Of a stretch of 64,000 nucleotides of DNA, positions 16,469 to 24,376 are shown in pieces. A model generated the notes under the pieces. That model made no database searches. It was not told where the DNA came from and saw only the letters and a program-made list of their open reading frames with translations. The stretch lies in contig NZ_JAHESD010000004.1 of NCBI RefSeq assembly GCF_018598585.1, positions 124,001-188,000 of the forward strand. Direction: 5' to 3'. How positions within the stretch are numbered: position 1 is the stretch's first letter; each line of letters begins with the position of its first letter. The DNA comes from Chryseosolibacter indicum (lineage in GTDB: Bacteria; Bacteroidota; Bacteroidia; Cytophagales; Cyclobacteriaceae). The position numbers and the translations under genes are program-made.

Positions 16469-16507
16469 TACGAAGGTGATGAGAAGGAAAATGAAATGAA
16501 ATGAGCT

Positions 16508-16822
16508 ATGGAAATCTCGAAGGAACTGATCAAGGAAATGTTAAGCTGCTATTTGAAGACAACGTTCAAAGAATTGCTACCAGTGTTATTAAAAGAGGCC
16601 ATTGCATCAAATGACCTTTTCATCGGACAGGACTTTGTTTCAATTGAAGAAGCGACCAGGCGATACAACATCTGCAGGAGAACAATCTACAATTATCACA
16701 AGCGCGGGTACATCACCCTTTGCAGCTCGGAAGGGAAGACGTTCGTATCGATTCGTGAGCTGGAAAATCACATTAGCAAAAATCCTTTAGCCAGGGGTAG
16801 TGATTTAAAGGTTGCCGCTTGA
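16508..16822 (+). CDS. Excisionase-like helix-turn-helix protein
   Basis: A 104-residue DNA-binding protein. Residues about 42-92 form a MerR/excisionase-type winged helix (HTH_17): FVSIEEATRRYNICRRTIYNYHKRG with the wing ending in FVSIRELENHI. The first 40 residues are a helical region (ISKELIKEMLSCYLKTTFKELL). In Bacteroidota integrative elements such proteins assist excision or regulate transfer genes. The partner is presumably the tyrosine recombinase at the right end of the island, 7.5 kb away. Confidence 0.75.
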   Translation: MEISKELIKEMLSCYLKTTFKELLPVLLKEAIASNDLFIGQDFVSIEEATRRYNICRRTIYNYHKRGYITLCSSEGKTFVSIRELENHISKNPLARGSDLKVAA

Positions 16823-16853
16823 AATTTTATTTTATGTGACGCGTGGATTACAC

Positions 16854-17666
16854 TCAATCTGTCTCAATAGACGTTTCCCAGCCATCGTAATCGCCATTAT
16901 ATTCACCAGCTAGTTTCCATAAGTGAATCACATACTCATCGACACTGTTTTGATCAACTTTGTCAACTCGGCTGATGTGCAGCCTGTAAGGATTCTCGCC
17001 AAACGATTTGTCATGGTCGTCCGTGACAATTTTAAATCCCTCATTTTCTATCCTGTTCCAAAATTGTCGCTTGTCGTTTTCGGTTTTAAAATAGATCCAG
17101 TGGTCGACTGGTCGTTCCTTCGTTAATTTGTCTCCCCCTTTTTCAAGATTGTCAATTACTCTCCTGTTTTGAATAGACTGCATTTGTTGAGGTAGCGGAT
17201 ATAGAAAATCGAAATAGCCACTCCACTTCTCATCCTCCTTTGTCCCATAGTCAAACGAATACTTCGGATAAAGTAACATTACATCTGAAATGGTTTTATC
17301 AACTAATGTAATGTCGCTTACATAAAAATATATATCCCGATTGCCGTCAGAGGTCAGTCGTCCCACATGGGTTGCTGAATGCTTTACCTTCATACTTTCG
17401 GCAAGTTGATCTTCAATGTCGCCAAGAATTTCACTCTCGCTATTAGATGAAAGGCCATCCTCTCTTGGCGCAAGCATTTTGATTGAAACCCAGCAAACAT
17501 TTTTCTGGTCTTTTATTGGTGCGATATTGGCTAACCCAAGGTCCACAGCTATTGAGCTGAGTTTGCGGTCGACGTTTGTAAAATAAAAATCCCAGTCTAC
17601 TTTGTGGCTTGGATGTTGTGTTCTTGTCTTGTGCTTTTTGCCAAAAATATTTCCCAATAGTCCCAT
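16854..17666 (-). CDS. DUF695 and RraB-domain fusion protein (putative immunity protein)
   Basis: A 270-residue cytoplasmic protein with two recognised parts. Residues about 22-155 match DUF695 (DWDFYFTNVDRKLSSIAVDL, CWVSIKMLAPREDGLSS, VGRLTSDGNRDIYFYVSD). Residues about 175-265 match the RraB fold (DHWIYFKTENDKRQFW, HISRVDKVD, LAGEYNGDYDGWE). RraB in E. coli inhibits RNase E, and RraB-like domains in immunity loci are thought to bind and block nuclease toxins. It begins a minus-strand reading block, with the DUF1851, lipoprotein and membrane genes upstream in the same orientation. Confidence 0.85.
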   Translation of the reverse strand: MGLLGNIFGKKHKTRTQHPSHKVDWDFYFTNVDRKLSSIAVDLGLANIAPIKDQKNVCWVSIKMLAPREDGLSSNSESEILGDIEDQLAESMKVKHSATHVGRLTSDGNRDIYFYVSDITLVDKTISDVMLLYPKYSFDYGTKEDEKWSGYFDFLYPLPQQMQSIQNRRVIDNLEKGGDKLTKERPVDHWIYFKTENDKRQFWNRIENEGFKIVTDDHDKSFGENPYRLHISRVDKVDQNSVDEYVIHLWKLAGEYNGDYDGWETSIETD

Positions 17667-17683
17667 GAAAAACGTTTAGGTGA

Positions 17684-18166
17684 TTACGATTTTGTGAATT
17701 TGATAGCTTTGATTTTCGTTCCTGGAGGAAGATCTTTTACTTGCTGGTGAATCTGCCCAGCAAATGAAAAATGTACTTCGATGTCGGTGGGCTCAAAATT
17801 ATCCGTTGAATAGTCACCACCAAGCACTATCAGTTTTTTATAAGAATACACCTGTGCCGATTGTAGTTTGTGACCTTCCTCTTTCAAAGAGGATATGAGG
17901 CCAACAAGAAACCAATCTTGTACTACTTTGGGATCTTGTAATTTTGTTTTAAAATCATCAACGCTCTCCGCGACCTGAGTTAGGGTGCCGTCACCAGAGT
18001 TCAACCAATAGACTTTATCAGTACCATCGCGGAGGAACATGTCTCCGATGCTTGAAACCAGAACTAGAATTTTGTCGGTACCGATGAGCCACGTCCAATC
18101 ATGAAGTAATCGGTCGGAAGAATACTCATCAAATTTGACAGTCAAGTCGTCCCAGGTTATTGTCAT
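17684..18166 (-). CDS. DUF1851 (Tdi1 C-terminal-like) protein, putative immunity protein
   Basis: A 160-residue cytoplasmic protein. The segment GDMFLRDGTDKVYWLNSGDGTLTQVAES is the characteristic DUF1851 core, now linked to the T6SS immunity protein Tdi1. The C terminus (FEPTDIEVHFSFAGQIHQQVKDLPPGTKIK) is also typical of these proteins. It would bind a toxin delivered by a neighbouring cell. It lies 17 bases upstream of the DUF695-RraB gene on the same strand and 10 bases downstream of the small lipoprotein gene, so the three form a likely operon. Confidence 0.72.
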   Translation of the reverse strand: MTITWDDLTVKFDEYSSDRLLHDWTWLIGTDKILVLVSSIGDMFLRDGTDKVYWLNSGDGTLTQVAESVDDFKTKLQDPKVVQDWFLVGLISSLKEEGHKLQSAQVYSYKKLIVLGGDYSTDNFEPTDIEVHFSFAGQIHQQVKDLPPGTKIKAIKFTKS

Positions 18167-18176
18167 ACTTTTGCCG

Positions 18177-18536
18177 TTACTTCAGAATACAGTTCCTGCC
18201 GTCACTGTCCACTCGTTTAAGGAATATTGTTTCGCCATCGAAGGCTTCTATTTCGTTTTTTAAATTGTCGAGGTCTAGTAAAGAGGCTGAGTTACAAATC
18301 AATGTAAATCTCTTGTCAGCCTCGAGGTCGCCAGTATTGTCATTGTAAATTGCTATGGCAGCAGTTGAGGATACTTTTTCAATGTCCCTGATGAGATACC
18401 ATTGCCCACCATCCGCGCCGCCAACCCAAAATGCGTGATCTGGTATTCCTTTAACCTTTTCAGGTTCGCTTTGATTGGTCGTGCTGCATCTTGACGACAG
18501 GCATATGACTAACAGGAGGGAAATAGTACTTTTCAT
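18177..18536 (-). CDS. Small lipoprotein, unknown function
   Basis: A 119-residue protein with a lipoprotein-like signal (MKSTISLLLVICLSSRCS, with C17 as the possible lipidated residue in a non-ideal lipobox). The mature part has a WVGGADGGQWYLI block and ends RVDSDGRNCILK. Family not recognised. It sits in the immunity block, where a lipoprotein could guard the periplasm. Confidence 0.65.
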   Translation of the reverse strand: MKSTISLLLVICLSSRCSTTNQSEPEKVKGIPDHAFWVGGADGGQWYLIRDIEKVSSTAAIAIYNDNTGDLEADKRFTLICNSASLLDLDNLKNEIEAFDGETIFLKRVDSDGRNCILK

Positions 18537-18561
18537 GATCTTGTTATCGATAGACTAAGTT

Positions 18562-19218
18562 CTACTCATTTGTTTGAATGATTGTATGATGATCAGGCTC
18601 AATCGTCTTTGTTAATCTTGGGTCTATGAGGGTAGTCAATATTCTGGTTTTGAATTCAGCGTTAGCTTGTGTGCTTTTGATCGTAAATCTTTTGGTATAA
18701 ACTTCCTTTTTGTCAACGCAACAAGATTTTCCTAGCGCCCAAAAAGTGCTAGGGTTAAATCCGACCAACAGACTGTCGAGATTTTTTCCGTTTTCGTCAA
18801 TGACGATTGGTCTTGTGTACGTTTTCTCAAAGGTCCATTCGTTCAAGTAACCTATTCCATTGCTGTCAAGTTTTAGAATGTTTTCTGACACGTTGGAAAG
18901 AATAAGATCGACTTCACCGGAGTAATTAACTGGAACAATGATCGTCAGCGTTGGTGAATAAAGTTTGTAATGGAATATGCAGAAGCCTAGACTTATTATT
19001 AAGAAATAGATGGCCCAGAAAGATGCTTTTTTGAAAAGGAGTCGGAGAAAATAACTGAGGATTAATCCGGTGATTAAGATTAAGACCAACACCATTCCAC
19101 CGAGAAACAGCCCAGACAGTATAAGCCCTCCTGGAACTGTTTTCAATTTGAAAATCAGGGTCAACAACAGAACCAAAGAAGTAAGTGCACTCAGGCTGGT
19201 TACAGTTCGTCTTGTCAT
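18562..19218 (-). CDS. Hypothetical membrane protein with extracytoplasmic domain
   Basis: A 218-residue protein with three hydrophobic helices (about residues 8-24, 30-58 and 66-86) and a C-terminal domain of about 125 residues rich in beta-strand (LTIIVPVNYSGEVDLILSNVS and FTIKSTQANAEFKTRI). The GKSCCVDKKE segment has a Cys pair. Family not recognised. It is the first gene of the four-gene minus block 16854-19218 and is divergent from the toxin-antitoxin operon. Confidence 0.65.
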   Translation of the reverse strand: MTRRTVTSLSALTSLVLLLTLIFKLKTVPGGLILSGLFLGGMVLVLILITGLILSYFLRLLFKKASFWAIYFLIISLGFCIFHYKLYSPTLTIIVPVNYSGEVDLILSNVSENILKLDSNGIGYLNEWTFEKTYTRPIVIDENGKNLDSLLVGFNPSTFWALGKSCCVDKKEVYTKRFTIKSTQANAEFKTRILTTLIDPRLTKTIEPDHHTIIQTNE

Positions 19219-19292
19219 TTTATTACTAGACTGTTCAAAATATTAGCGGCATTTAAGCTCCAATTTCATCAATTTACGCCATTTTTACTATT

Positions 19293-19312
19293 TGTAAACA
19301 AAATTGTTTACA
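19293..19312. promoter_or_regulatory. Palindromic operator of the toxin-antitoxin operon
   Basis: Two perfect 9-base inverted arms (TGTAAACAA and TTGTTTACA) flank a 2-base centre. The right arm contains the -33 TTG of the promoter, so a bound repressor would block transcription. This is the arrangement expected for autoregulation by the XRE antitoxin. Confidence 0.7.
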
Positions 19313-19334
19313 TTTTCGTTATTACTTATATTTG
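19304..19334 (+). promoter_or_regulatory. Promoter of the toxin-antitoxin/DUF3800 operon
   Basis: TTG at 19304-19306 and TATATTTG at 19327-19334 (full TAnnTTTG match) are spaced 20 bases apart, 16 bases ahead of the antitoxin ATG. Confidence 0.65.
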
Positions 19335-19350
19335 TTTATCGATTGGATTT

Positions 19351-19827
19351 ATGTTTAAGGAGATATCAATAATTAAGGGGATCCACCCGGGGCTAATCCT
19401 GGAAAGAAAGCTTCGGGAAAAGAAGCTGAAGAAAAGCCGGTTTGCTATTACTATTAAGGAATATCCTCAAACACTCACGGCGATCACGAAAGGAAAACGG
19501 GCAATGAATCCAACGCTTGCATTCAAGATTGAACAAGCACTTGGTTTGGAGGAGGGCTACTTCATGGTGCTGCAGGCATTCTATGACATGAAAGAAGAAA
19601 AGCTGCGTCAACATTCCAGCAATGGAACTCCGGATTTATCCAAGCTTCGTCCTGGATTGTTCTGGGATACAGATATCAATACGATTGATTGGCAGGGGCA
19701 GAAACGTGCAGTCATTGAACGTGTGATTGAGAGAGGCAGTGAAGAAGAGAAAGCAGAGATCAAACGTTTTTATGGTGAAAAGGCTTTCAACAAGATTGCT
19801 GGTGCGCTAAAACTGCAACATGCCTGA
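19351..19827 (+). CDS. XRE-type antitoxin with C-terminal DUF6922-like region
   Basis: A 158-residue protein. Residues about 8-65 are a HigA/XRE helix-turn-helix (IHPGLILERKLREKKLKKSRFA, then LAFKIEQALGL). Residues about 90-150 (RPGLFWDTDINTIDWQGQKRAVIERV, then EEEKAEIKRFYG) match the DUF6922-type domain seen in cognate antitoxins of AbiEii nucleotidyltransferases. Its 3' end overlaps the toxin gene by 8 bases. A palindrome over its promoter suggests self-repression. In AbiE-like pairs the antitoxin acts mainly on transcription. Confidence 0.82.
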   Translation: MFKEISIIKGIHPGLILERKLREKKLKKSRFAITIKEYPQTLTAITKGKRAMNPTLAFKIEQALGLEEGYFMVLQAFYDMKEEKLRQHSSNGTPDLSKLRPGLFWDTDINTIDWQGQKRAVIERVIERGSEEEKAEIKRFYGEKAFNKIAGALKLQHA

Positions 19828-20473
19828 TCGTCTGCATTGGAATACGGTCAAGCCGATTCTCAAAGAAGTGCTGACGGTCTTGATGCATGAAAAATTGTTT
19901 GACCCGTTCAGGCTCGTGGGTGGTACATCGTTGAGCTTGCAGCTTGGTCACAGGATGTCTGACGACATTGATTTATTTACAGACGAACCTTATAGTTCAC
20001 TCGACTTTACAGCTATAGATAAATTTCTTCGGAAGACATTCAAATACGTTTCAGATTTGGCACCGGGTCCTGTTGGAATGGGTCTGTCTTACCTGGTTGG
20101 TCATTCTACGGATGAGAGCGTTAAACTCGATTTGTTTTACACCGACACTTTCATTCAGCCAGCGTTAGAGATTGGTCCGTACAGACTGGCTACTGTTGAA
20201 GAGATAATTGCAATGAAGATAGACATCGTTCAACGCAAGGCGAGGAAGAAGGATTTCTGGGATCTGGATGAGTTGATCGAGAAATATTCGATTGAACAAA
20301 TGATTGCTTTACACAAACAACGATATCCGCATGCTCACGATGAGAAAGTTATCCGTGAGAACTTAGTCGACTTCGAGCGGGCAGATGAAGACTTTGCTCC
20401 TATCTGCTTGAAGGGGAAGCATTGGGAGTTGATCAAGTTGGATTTTGTGGAGAAGTCAAGGGACATATTATAG
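19820..20473 (+). CDS. AbiEii/AbiGii-family nucleotidyltransferase toxin
   Basis: A 217-residue protein with the minimal nucleotidyltransferase signature: LVGGTSLSLQLGHRMSDDIDLF, where G34-G35 and the catalytic D49 and D51 are intact, and a third acidic strand in VKLDLFYTD. The family includes abortive-infection toxins such as AbiEii and the MenT enzymes, which modify tRNA by adding nucleotides. It is translationally coupled to the antitoxin and is followed 22 bases later by a DUF3800 gene. It could act in phage defence or in stabilising the island. Confidence 0.88.
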   Translation: MPDRLHWNTVKPILKEVLTVLMHEKLFDPFRLVGGTSLSLQLGHRMSDDIDLFTDEPYSSLDFTAIDKFLRKTFKYVSDLAPGPVGMGLSYLVGHSTDESVKLDLFYTDTFIQPALEIGPYRLATVEEIIAMKIDIVQRKARKKDFWDLDELIEKYSIEQMIALHKQRYPHAHDEKVIRENLVDFERADEDFAPICLKGKHWELIKLDFVEKSRDIL

Positions 20474-20495
20474 CTTCTCTTCTATCAAATAGTTT

Positions 20496-21626
20496 ATGGC
20501 GAACGATGAACAAAAACGAAGTGAGGAAAGTGACGAATCAGAAAAGGGTCGCAAAAAAAGAAGTAAGTCAATTGAGGAAATTGAAAAGGAAGCACATGAG
20601 CTTCTAGACCGCGTAGGTGGCGCAACGGTTGACACACTCCGCGACCGCGTGGCTTTTATTCTCAACAGATATGGGGAGGCTCGGAACTCCGACATAGAAC
20701 TGGCATGGCTGTATTGGACGTTGTTTGAGCCCGAGAAATTTTCTGGGAGATCTATTACAAAGGATGAAATGTTTGCGTTGACGAGGATGCCTTCGTTGGT
20801 TAGAGAGCGGGCAAGAATTCAAAATCAGTACAAGCTGTTTCAGGCCGATGCCGATGTTAAAGAGTTTCGCGGGACCTTAGAGGAGGATGCGAGACAGCAG
20901 GCTGTCGAAGATCGACCAGCAGGGATTCCTAACACAACAATCTATCTTGATGAAACGGGCAAGAATCAAAATTTTCTTTGCGTAGGTGGTCTATGGATTC
21001 CTGATAGCGGTATCAATGTAGTTAAAGTAAAGCAAGAACTCGATAAATGGCGCGAATCAACATCTATCAAATATGAATTTCACTTTTCAGAACTTACAAG
21101 AGCGAAGCTTGAAAACTATAAGGAATTTTTCGCCCGCTTTCTAAAGTTAAATCCCACGGCTGGCTTCAAAATTATCGTAGTCAGAAATTCTGGTTTTTCA
21201 GATCTCACTCAGCCGATTAATGACCTAACATTCCATTTGATCGACCAAGGCATCAACCACGAGCATCATACTGGTAGGGCGCCCCTTCCGCGTTTGCTTC
21301 AAGTGTGGATGGATCAAGACGAAGCCGGAGCTGATGCGTTGAAAGTTGCTAACATCAAGGAGCGCATTAAGGCCCAGCAAATTGATGGCCTTTACCTAGA
21401 CAATTTTCATACAGTTAGCTCAGAAAGCAATTACTTTATACAGGTAGCAGATTTGTTTACCGGAGCGGTAAATCGAAAGTTGAATCATGATGGGAATTTA
21501 AATCACAAGGATGAATTAGCAGATTATATTCTTGCAATGACAAAAATGAGTATTGAGGAAATTGACGTTGAAAACACAGATACCGATAATTCAGTTGTGT
21601 TCAACCTAGGTAACTTTTCTGTTTAA
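20496..21626 (+). CDS. DUF3800 protein (predicted RNase H-fold nuclease) with charged N terminus
   Basis: A 376-residue protein. Residues 1-35 are highly charged and probably disordered, and 36-140 are helical. The DUF3800 domain covers about 145-345, with acidic positions typical of the family: IYLDETG (D152, E153), EFHFSEL (residues 194-200), WMDQDEAG and QVADLFTGAV (D319). DUF3800 proteins are predicted metal-dependent nucleases of the RNase H-like fold and are frequent in defence islands. Short spacing behind the AbiEii toxin suggests one three-gene operon. Whether it acts with the toxin is unknown. Confidence 0.8.
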   Translation: MANDEQKRSEESDESEKGRKKRSKSIEEIEKEAHELLDRVGGATVDTLRDRVAFILNRYGEARNSDIELAWLYWTLFEPEKFSGRSITKDEMFALTRMPSLVRERARIQNQYKLFQADADVKEFRGTLEEDARQQAVEDRPAGIPNTTIYLDETGKNQNFLCVGGLWIPDSGINVVKVKQELDKWRESTSIKYEFHFSELTRAKLENYKEFFARFLKLNPTAGFKIIVVRNSGFSDLTQPINDLTFHLIDQGINHEHHTGRAPLPRLLQVWMDQDEAGADALKVANIKERIKAQQIDGLYLDNFHTVSSESNYFIQVADLFTGAVNRKLNHDGNLNHKDELADYILAMTKMSIEEIDVENTDTDNSVVFNLGNFSV

Positions 21627-21657
21627 GCCCTTAGAATCCAACTCGGTTGGACGAAGT

Positions 21658-22644
21658 CTAATTGTATATCTTTTTTACCTCGGCTAGGCCGTTTTCCCTG
21701 TCATTCACTATTAAATCAGCGTCTCGCACGTTCCATTCTCCACTAGTAAAAAACGCGTAAAGCTTTGTTAAATCATAAGCCATGGTTCGCAAAGTTCCAC
21801 GCATGTTGTGTTGCAGATCATCCTCTTTAAACTCATCCGTTCTTGCCGTGGTTGCATCTAACAACCTCAAACCTGCAATTACACTTTTAAGCAATCCTTC
21901 CGTTTTTTCAGCACCCCAAGCTTGGTTATCGAATGGCATTGTGTCGTTTTTTGCTACGACTTTCCGCAATCTCAATACATCAATCACGTCAAATAAATAT
22001 TTCTTTACCAGTTGAATAACCTCAATTAAAAAGTCTTTATCTCGAATGTAAAAGTCGCCATTTTGTTCATTGAACGTAATCCGTTTGTCCTCTGATAAGG
22101 TTTTATACAGTTCATGGTTTTTGATGTTCCGACCATTTTTTGCGATGCTGGCATTATTGTGAGCTAGAAGATTTCTAATCTTCTGAATTTCGATTATTCG
22201 AAGCCAACTAGGGTCTTTTTCATTCAATGGGACCTCTGCAACCAATTCAAGATAGCGTCTACTTTTCTCGATCAAATTATTTCCTGCTAAGTCGGTAACG
22301 CCAATTAGTGATAGACCCTTACTTCTGTCTAGTTCGCATAGTCTCTTTAACCAGTTTTCAAATTGTCCGTAAATGCTTAGAAGTAAAGGGTTATACGAAT
22401 AAATCGGAAACACTCTGAAGTATCTGTCAATGTCGTTTTCAAAAAATGAATGCACATCGAAATCTTCGCTTTCAACCACCCTTTTATTTGCCTCCTCGTA
22501 TTTATCGGTTAGAGTTTGCTGCTTTTCAATAAGGTCATGACTGACTTCATTAATGTAGTCCTCAAGATCTTTCAACTCTGTTTCAACTAATTGCCGAAAC
22601 ACTACAAACATTGAAGTACTCTTGTAAAATCTTCTGTCGATCAT
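21658..22644 (-). CDS. HEPN-motif protein, putative ribonuclease
   Basis: A 328-residue helical cytoplasmic protein. It carries the Rx4H motif RNLLAH (R157 to H162), preceded by a helix of the form NPLLLSIYGQFENWLKRLCE. This pairing is typical of HEPN-fold RNases found in abortive infection and toxin-antitoxin systems. The N terminus is a long coiled region (about residues 15-60) and the C terminus (about 240-328) a further helical domain with no recognised family. It is convergent with the DUF3800 gene, with 31 bases between the stops. The RNase role is inferred from the motif only. Confidence 0.68.
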   Translation of the reverse strand: MIDRRFYKSTSMFVVFRQLVETELKDLEDYINEVSHDLIEKQQTLTDKYEEANKRVVESEDFDVHSFFENDIDRYFRVFPIYSYNPLLLSIYGQFENWLKRLCELDRSKGLSLIGVTDLAGNNLIEKSRRYLELVAEVPLNEKDPSWLRIIEIQKIRNLLAHNNASIAKNGRNIKNHELYKTLSEDKRITFNEQNGDFYIRDKDFLIEVIQLVKKYLFDVIDVLRLRKVVAKNDTMPFDNQAWGAEKTEGLLKSVIAGLRLLDATTARTDEFKEDDLQHNMRGTLRTMAYDLTKLYAFFTSGEWNVRDADLIVNDRENGLAEVKKIYN

Positions 22645-22736
22645 GGTGTTATGTTTTAATTGTGCAACTCGAGTATTAAAGACAATGCCATATGGTTTGT
22701 GCTAAACAGTTTAAGAAAACTGCCTTAGCAAAGAAT

Positions 22737-23684
22737 TTATGAAGGGCCGGAGGGTTGTGCCTGTATATACTCTATGTATTTCTTGTCTTTTGATTCCATT
22801 CTTGATAGGCTGATATGGACATATGTGGGATTGGGAATCATTCCTTTGACTTTTAGTAGATCCAGGTGGGTAGAGCTCGGATGGAGGATAATTGTAAATT
22901 TAGTGATATCATCAATCAGTCTAATCAAATTATTAAACGGTTGCTGTGCATCTTTCTTGACAATCATCAACCTGTATTCATTCTCTTGTTTATAGAAGTG
23001 CTGTTTGAAGAAGGCCAATGGTACACCGGTGTCAGAAAGCTGCGACCATTTTTCTTGATCATCAAAATCAACATATTCGATTAAGCCCGAATAAACGTTG
23101 GTCACACCTTGTGACGCAAGGGAATAACTGTTAGTCGTGAAGTAATTTTGCACAATTGCTTTGAAGTCCGAGTATCTAATTCGTACAGCTATCCCTCCAG
23201 GCTGCGAATAACTGGCCCACATCAATGCAGACTCAACGCTATCTCCAACAAACCAACAAGACGCGCAATGTGAGCTTTGTATTTCAAAACGAGGTTGACT
23301 AAATATTTTTGGATTTTCACAATAGTGAAAGAGTTTTTCTCGAAGAAGTTTCTCATCTGTGACGCCAGTCAAATGGGATAATACTTTGTTTGTGTGATAC
23401 AAGTTCATCCACATGAAAATGTTCCCTATAAACGTTTCGATATCTGGCACTTCTGAAATAGGTATACTTAAATCGAAATTTCTTGGTGCTGATCTTTTTA
23501 AAAAACTGAGAACACAATAATGGAGAGGACTGATCGCCTCGTAGTAGTCATCAAAGGATGCCAATGGAGAGAAATATATATTGCCATCCAAGAAGTCACG
23601 GATTCTTTCAGGTTTAATGTATCTCCACAGATAATCTTCGTCCTTCGGCTGTTTAAGAAAAGAATGTTGTTTTAAAAGAGTCAT
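22737..23684 (-). CDS. DUF2971 protein
   Basis: A 315-residue cytoplasmic protein with the DUF2971 pattern: LWRYIKPERIRDFLDGNIYFSPLASFDD at the N terminus, a CASCWF...ESALMWASYSQPGGIAVRI centre, VYSGLIEYVDF, and FYKQENEYRLMIV. The family is common in phage-defence neighbourhoods and in Bacteroidota mobile elements, but its biochemical role is not established. It has its own 92-base upstream gap from the HEPN gene and reads in the same direction. Confidence 0.78.
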   Translation of the reverse strand: MTLLKQHSFLKQPKDEDYLWRYIKPERIRDFLDGNIYFSPLASFDDYYEAISPLHYCVLSFLKRSAPRNFDLSIPISEVPDIETFIGNIFMWMNLYHTNKVLSHLTGVTDEKLLREKLFHYCENPKIFSQPRFEIQSSHCASCWFVGDSVESALMWASYSQPGGIAVRIRYSDFKAIVQNYFTTNSYSLASQGVTNVYSGLIEYVDFDDQEKWSQLSDTGVPLAFFKQHFYKQENEYRLMIVKKDAQQPFNNLIRLIDDITKFTIILHPSSTHLDLLKVKGMIPNPTYVHISLSRMESKDKKYIEYIQAQPSGPS

Positions 23685-23759
23685 AGCGGGGATATTGTGG
23701 CCAATTTTTTCTAAACCATTAACGGCACTGTTAAGGTTTGACTATGGCTATTTATTTTG

Positions 23760-24341
23760 TTAATTGTTTTTAAACTTCAATGTTCTAATTGCTGTCAGTA
23801 AGTGTTTTTCATTCTCCGGCTTCAAATTCTTGCCATTCATTTGAAATCTATCCACTGCTGAACCTGCTTGCCAGAGGCTATCTATAAAGATGCCGGTTGT
23901 CCCAACCCCGGTCTTTTTCGGCCGAACAATTTTAGCTCTTCGGTTGTCGATTACCTCCCATGCAACAGAATCCTTGAAGTAGCGATTAACATTGATTGAA
24001 TCCGTAGTTCCAACGAAGGTGTAAACAAGGGAATCTTCATTATAAAGCAATTCTTCATCCAGAAGGTATATATTCTTTTCGTGAACAGTAAATAGCTGGT
24101 CTTCGGAGAGATCATTGGAGTACCACCCTAGGTCAAAAAACAAAGTATCTCTGTCATCGATAGCTATCTGACCAACGTACGAGTCTATACCAGCTTGCTT
24201 TATTGGATGCCAAGATGTCGGAGCTTCGATTGTAAAAGAACCGAGATCAATTGTCTTTAATTGCTTTTCTTTGCTTTTACAAGCCAAGAGGAGCAGCAAG
24301 GTTGAGGCAGTAAGAAGAATTAAATGTTGCTTTATGCGCAT
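23760..24341 (-). CDS. Hypothetical lipoprotein
   Basis: A 193-residue protein with a clear lipoprotein signal (TLLLLLACKSKE, C21). The mature part begins with a strand segment LGSFTIEAPTSWHPI, a pattern seen in lipoproteins with a PsbP/LpqN-like or DUF1795-like fold, and continues FDLGWYSNDLSEDQLF. No function is recognised. It lies 35 bases downstream of the integrase gene on the same strand. Confidence 0.7.
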   Translation of the reverse strand: MRIKQHLILLTASTLLLLLACKSKEKQLKTIDLGSFTIEAPTSWHPIKQAGIDSYVGQIAIDDRDTLFFDLGWYSNDLSEDQLFTVHEKNIYLLDEELLYNEDSLVYTFVGTTDSINVNRYFKDSVAWEVIDNRRAKIVRPKKTGVGTTGIFIDSLWQAGSAVDRFQMNGKNLKPENEKHLLTAIRTLKFKNN

Positions 24342-24376
24342 TTACGTTAGGGTTGTCCGAAATTAATATAATTATC

